Shown here: positions 5,099 to 6,119 of the stretch, one piece after another
Numbering within the stretch: the stretch's first letter is position 1
Layout: every line of letters begins with the position of its first letter
NCBI GenBank assembly: GCA_021850955.1
Contig: JAJZKH010000050.1
Span: 1-6,119 of the forward strand
Direction of reading: 5' to 3'
Length of the DNA stretch: 6,119 nucleotides
Source of the DNA: Microcaldota archaeon
GTDB lineage: Archaea > Micrarchaeota > Micrarchaeia > Micrarchaeales > CABMGC01
Translations under genes and position numbers: made by a program
Notes under the pieces: generated by a model
Seen by the model: only the letters and a program-made list of their open reading frames with translations
What the model was told of the DNA's origin: nothing
Database searches by the model: none

Positions 5099-5958
5099 CA
5101 AATTACACCAAATCCTCTAAGGATCATCTGAACTCCTAAGATAAGTATTACTACAACAAACAATTTTCTTATAAAACCATTTCCTTCTCTGTTCAAGAAC
5201 TTAGAACCTAAGAAGCTACCAGTTAAAACTCCTATTGCTGCTGCTCCTGCTATAAAAGGTTGCATATACCCTAATTCCCAATAAATAGCCGTTCCGGTTG
5301 CAGCTGTAACCCCTATCATAAAATCACTTGTAGCGGCACTTACTTTAGGTGGTAAACGCATCATGTGATCCAAACTTAATACCTTCAGTGCACCAGAACC
5401 TACTCCTAATAATCCTGAAATAACTCCTGCAAAAACCATTATAGCTTCTGAATACCACCATCGTATTCCATAATATCTTACTCTTTTTTTAAGTTTTTCA
5501 TCATAGTAACTTCCTTTTAATTGAAATATTTTTGTTGTTTTGTCTGATTTAAAATTTTTGAATTTATTTTTAATTTTTAATATTTCTCTCATAGATGGAT
5601 AAATAGAAAATATCAGTATAACTCCAAACAAAATGAAAATTATTGCAATAGCATTTGCCCTATATATTGCAGCAGCAATCAATACTCCAGCTATTGCACC
5701 CAATGTAGTTCCTACTTCTAACGACATACCTATCTTTATATTAGTTATCTTATCCTTAACATAAGCGCTAGCGGCACCACTTGATGTAGCTATAGAGGCT
5801 ATGAGACTAGCACCGGCCGCATAATAAATAGGAACACCTAATCCCAAAACTAGTAAGGGTGTTAGTATAACGGCTCCACCTAAACCTGTTAAGGAACCAA
5901 TTAATCCAGCTATTAATCCCCCTATGATAATTAATATAAATGATAATATCGGAAGCAT
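5098..5958 (-). CDS. TauE/SafE family anion permease
   Basis: A 286-residue multi-spanning membrane protein of the TauE/SafE (formerly DUF81) family, whose characterised members export sulfite, sulfoacetate or related organosulfur anions. The family's internal duplication is visible: GSLTGLGGAVILTPLL in the first half (21-36) and ISGLLGVGSGALKVLSL in the second (180-196). Each is followed by a small-residue helix (YAAGASLIASIATSSGAAS at 46-64; SAATSDFMIGVTAATGTA at 207-224). About eight hydrophobic segments are seen. A charged loop of about 50 residues (122-170, many Lys and Arg, ending RYYGIRWWYS) separates the halves and is probably cytoplasmic. The ATG at 5958 has AGGT 6 nt upstream. The gene heads a tight operon with DUF1634 and the CDGSH protein. 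The substrate cannot be read from sequence; sulfite or thiosulfate is an inference from the family. Confidence 0.93.
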   Translation of the reverse strand: MLPILSFILIIIGGLIAGLIGSLTGLGGAVILTPLLVLGLGVPIYYAAGASLIASIATSSGAASAYVKDKITNIKIGMSLEVGTTLGAIAGVLIAAAIYRANAIAIIFILFGVILIFSIYPSMREILKIKNKFKNFKSDKTTKIFQLKGSYYDEKLKKRVRYYGIRWWYSEAIMVFAGVISGLLGVGSGALKVLSLDHMMRLPPKVSAATSDFMIGVTAATGTAIYWELGYMQPFIAGAAAIGVLTGSFLGSKFLNREGNGFIRKLFVVVILILGVQMILRGFGVI

Positions 5959-5988
5959 TTGTAAACCTAATGTGATATTACTATCAAC

Positions 5989-6002
5989 ATATATTTAATA
6001 AA
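5989..6002 (-). promoter_or_regulatory. TATA-box candidate for the TauE operon
   Basis: Minus strand TTTATTAAATATAT is centred 36-38 nt before the permease ATG, predicting a start near 5970 and a 10-12 nt leader that contains AGGT (5968-5965). It lies immediately after the stop of the upstream partial gene, so the operon may be transcribed separately even though that gene points the same way. Confidence 0.45.
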
Positions 6003-6006
6003 CATA

Positions 6007-6117
6007 TTACATATTTTTGCTTTCTTTAAGTATTTCCCCAAAACTTCTGCAAAAATATTCTGTAGTTTTTTGAACCTCATATATACCTCTTTGTGTAAGG
6101 CTGTAAATTATGAGCTT
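6007..6117 (-). CDS. C-terminal end of a probable winged-helix regulator (cut by window edge)
   Basis: The minus strand is open from the right edge to a TAA at 6009-6007, giving the last 36 residues. It begins KLIIYSLTQRGIYEVQKTTE and ends in an amphipathic segment, EILKESKNM. The pattern Y-x-L-T-x-x-G followed by a long helix is the usual wing-to-last-helix transition of winged-helix transcription factors (ArsR, MarR and PadR types). The other two frames of this stretch are closed by stops. The subfamily cannot be told from this fragment. The stop is 48 nt before the permease ATG on the same strand, so it may regulate, or be cotranscribed with, the TauE operon. Two bases of an incomplete codon remain at the edge. 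Confidence 0.6.
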   Translation of the reverse strand, partial: KLIIYSLTQRGIYEVQKTTEYFCRSFGEILKESKNM

Positions 6118-6119
6118 AC

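Overview
The window looks archaeal. It is strongly AT-rich, and most genes have a TATA-like box about 22-38 nt before the start codon, giving short or no leaders. It carries a single-pass membrane-anchored FKBP with a SlyD-like inserted domain, a tiny DUF5679-type zinc-ribbon protein, and bacterial-type gyrase genes. That mix suggests an acidophilic or DPANN-type archaeon (Thermoplasmata, Micrarchaeota or Parvarchaeota-like). This placement is inference; no rRNA or lineage marker is present.

Layout. At 1-585 (minus) is the N-terminal 195 residues of DNA gyrase subunit A, running off the left edge. Eight nucleotides upstream is the complete gyrB (594-2507, minus), so the two form a gyrB-gyrA operon. 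The 2508-2871 gap between divergent gyrB and the FKBP gene holds both promoters and a cluster of short repeats and inverted repeats. The FKBP (2872-3387, plus) is the only plus-strand gene. It converges on a 46-residue DUF5679-type protein (3442-3582, minus), which lies downstream of an MTH1-like Nudix hydrolase (3654-4166, minus).

The 4167-4506 stretch has no gene. It holds the Nudix promoter, a degenerate terminus-like hairpin of an IS200/IS605 (TnpB) element, and a stem plus T8 run that probably terminates the next operon. That operon reads leftward: TauE/SafE anion permease (5098-5958), DUF1634 membrane protein (4712-5098, stop and start overlapping as TGATG), and a 57-residue CDGSH iron-sulfur protein (4507-4680). 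The last 36 residues of a protein resembling the end of a winged-helix regulator (6007-6117, minus) lie just upstream at the right edge.

Functional reading: the left half is DNA topology, the middle is surface protein folding and nucleotide-pool cleaning, and the right half is a candidate sulfur-anion export and redox cassette. Two small genes (DUF5679-type and CDGSH) and two edge fragments were found by direct translation; they are recognised from Cys/His motifs and family resemblance. No CRISPR array, tRNA or rRNA was seen. The most notable observations are non-standard residues at the gyrase drug-contact positions, the TauE-DUF1634-CDGSH grouping, six N-glycosylation sequons on the FKBP, and the IS605-like terminus remnant.
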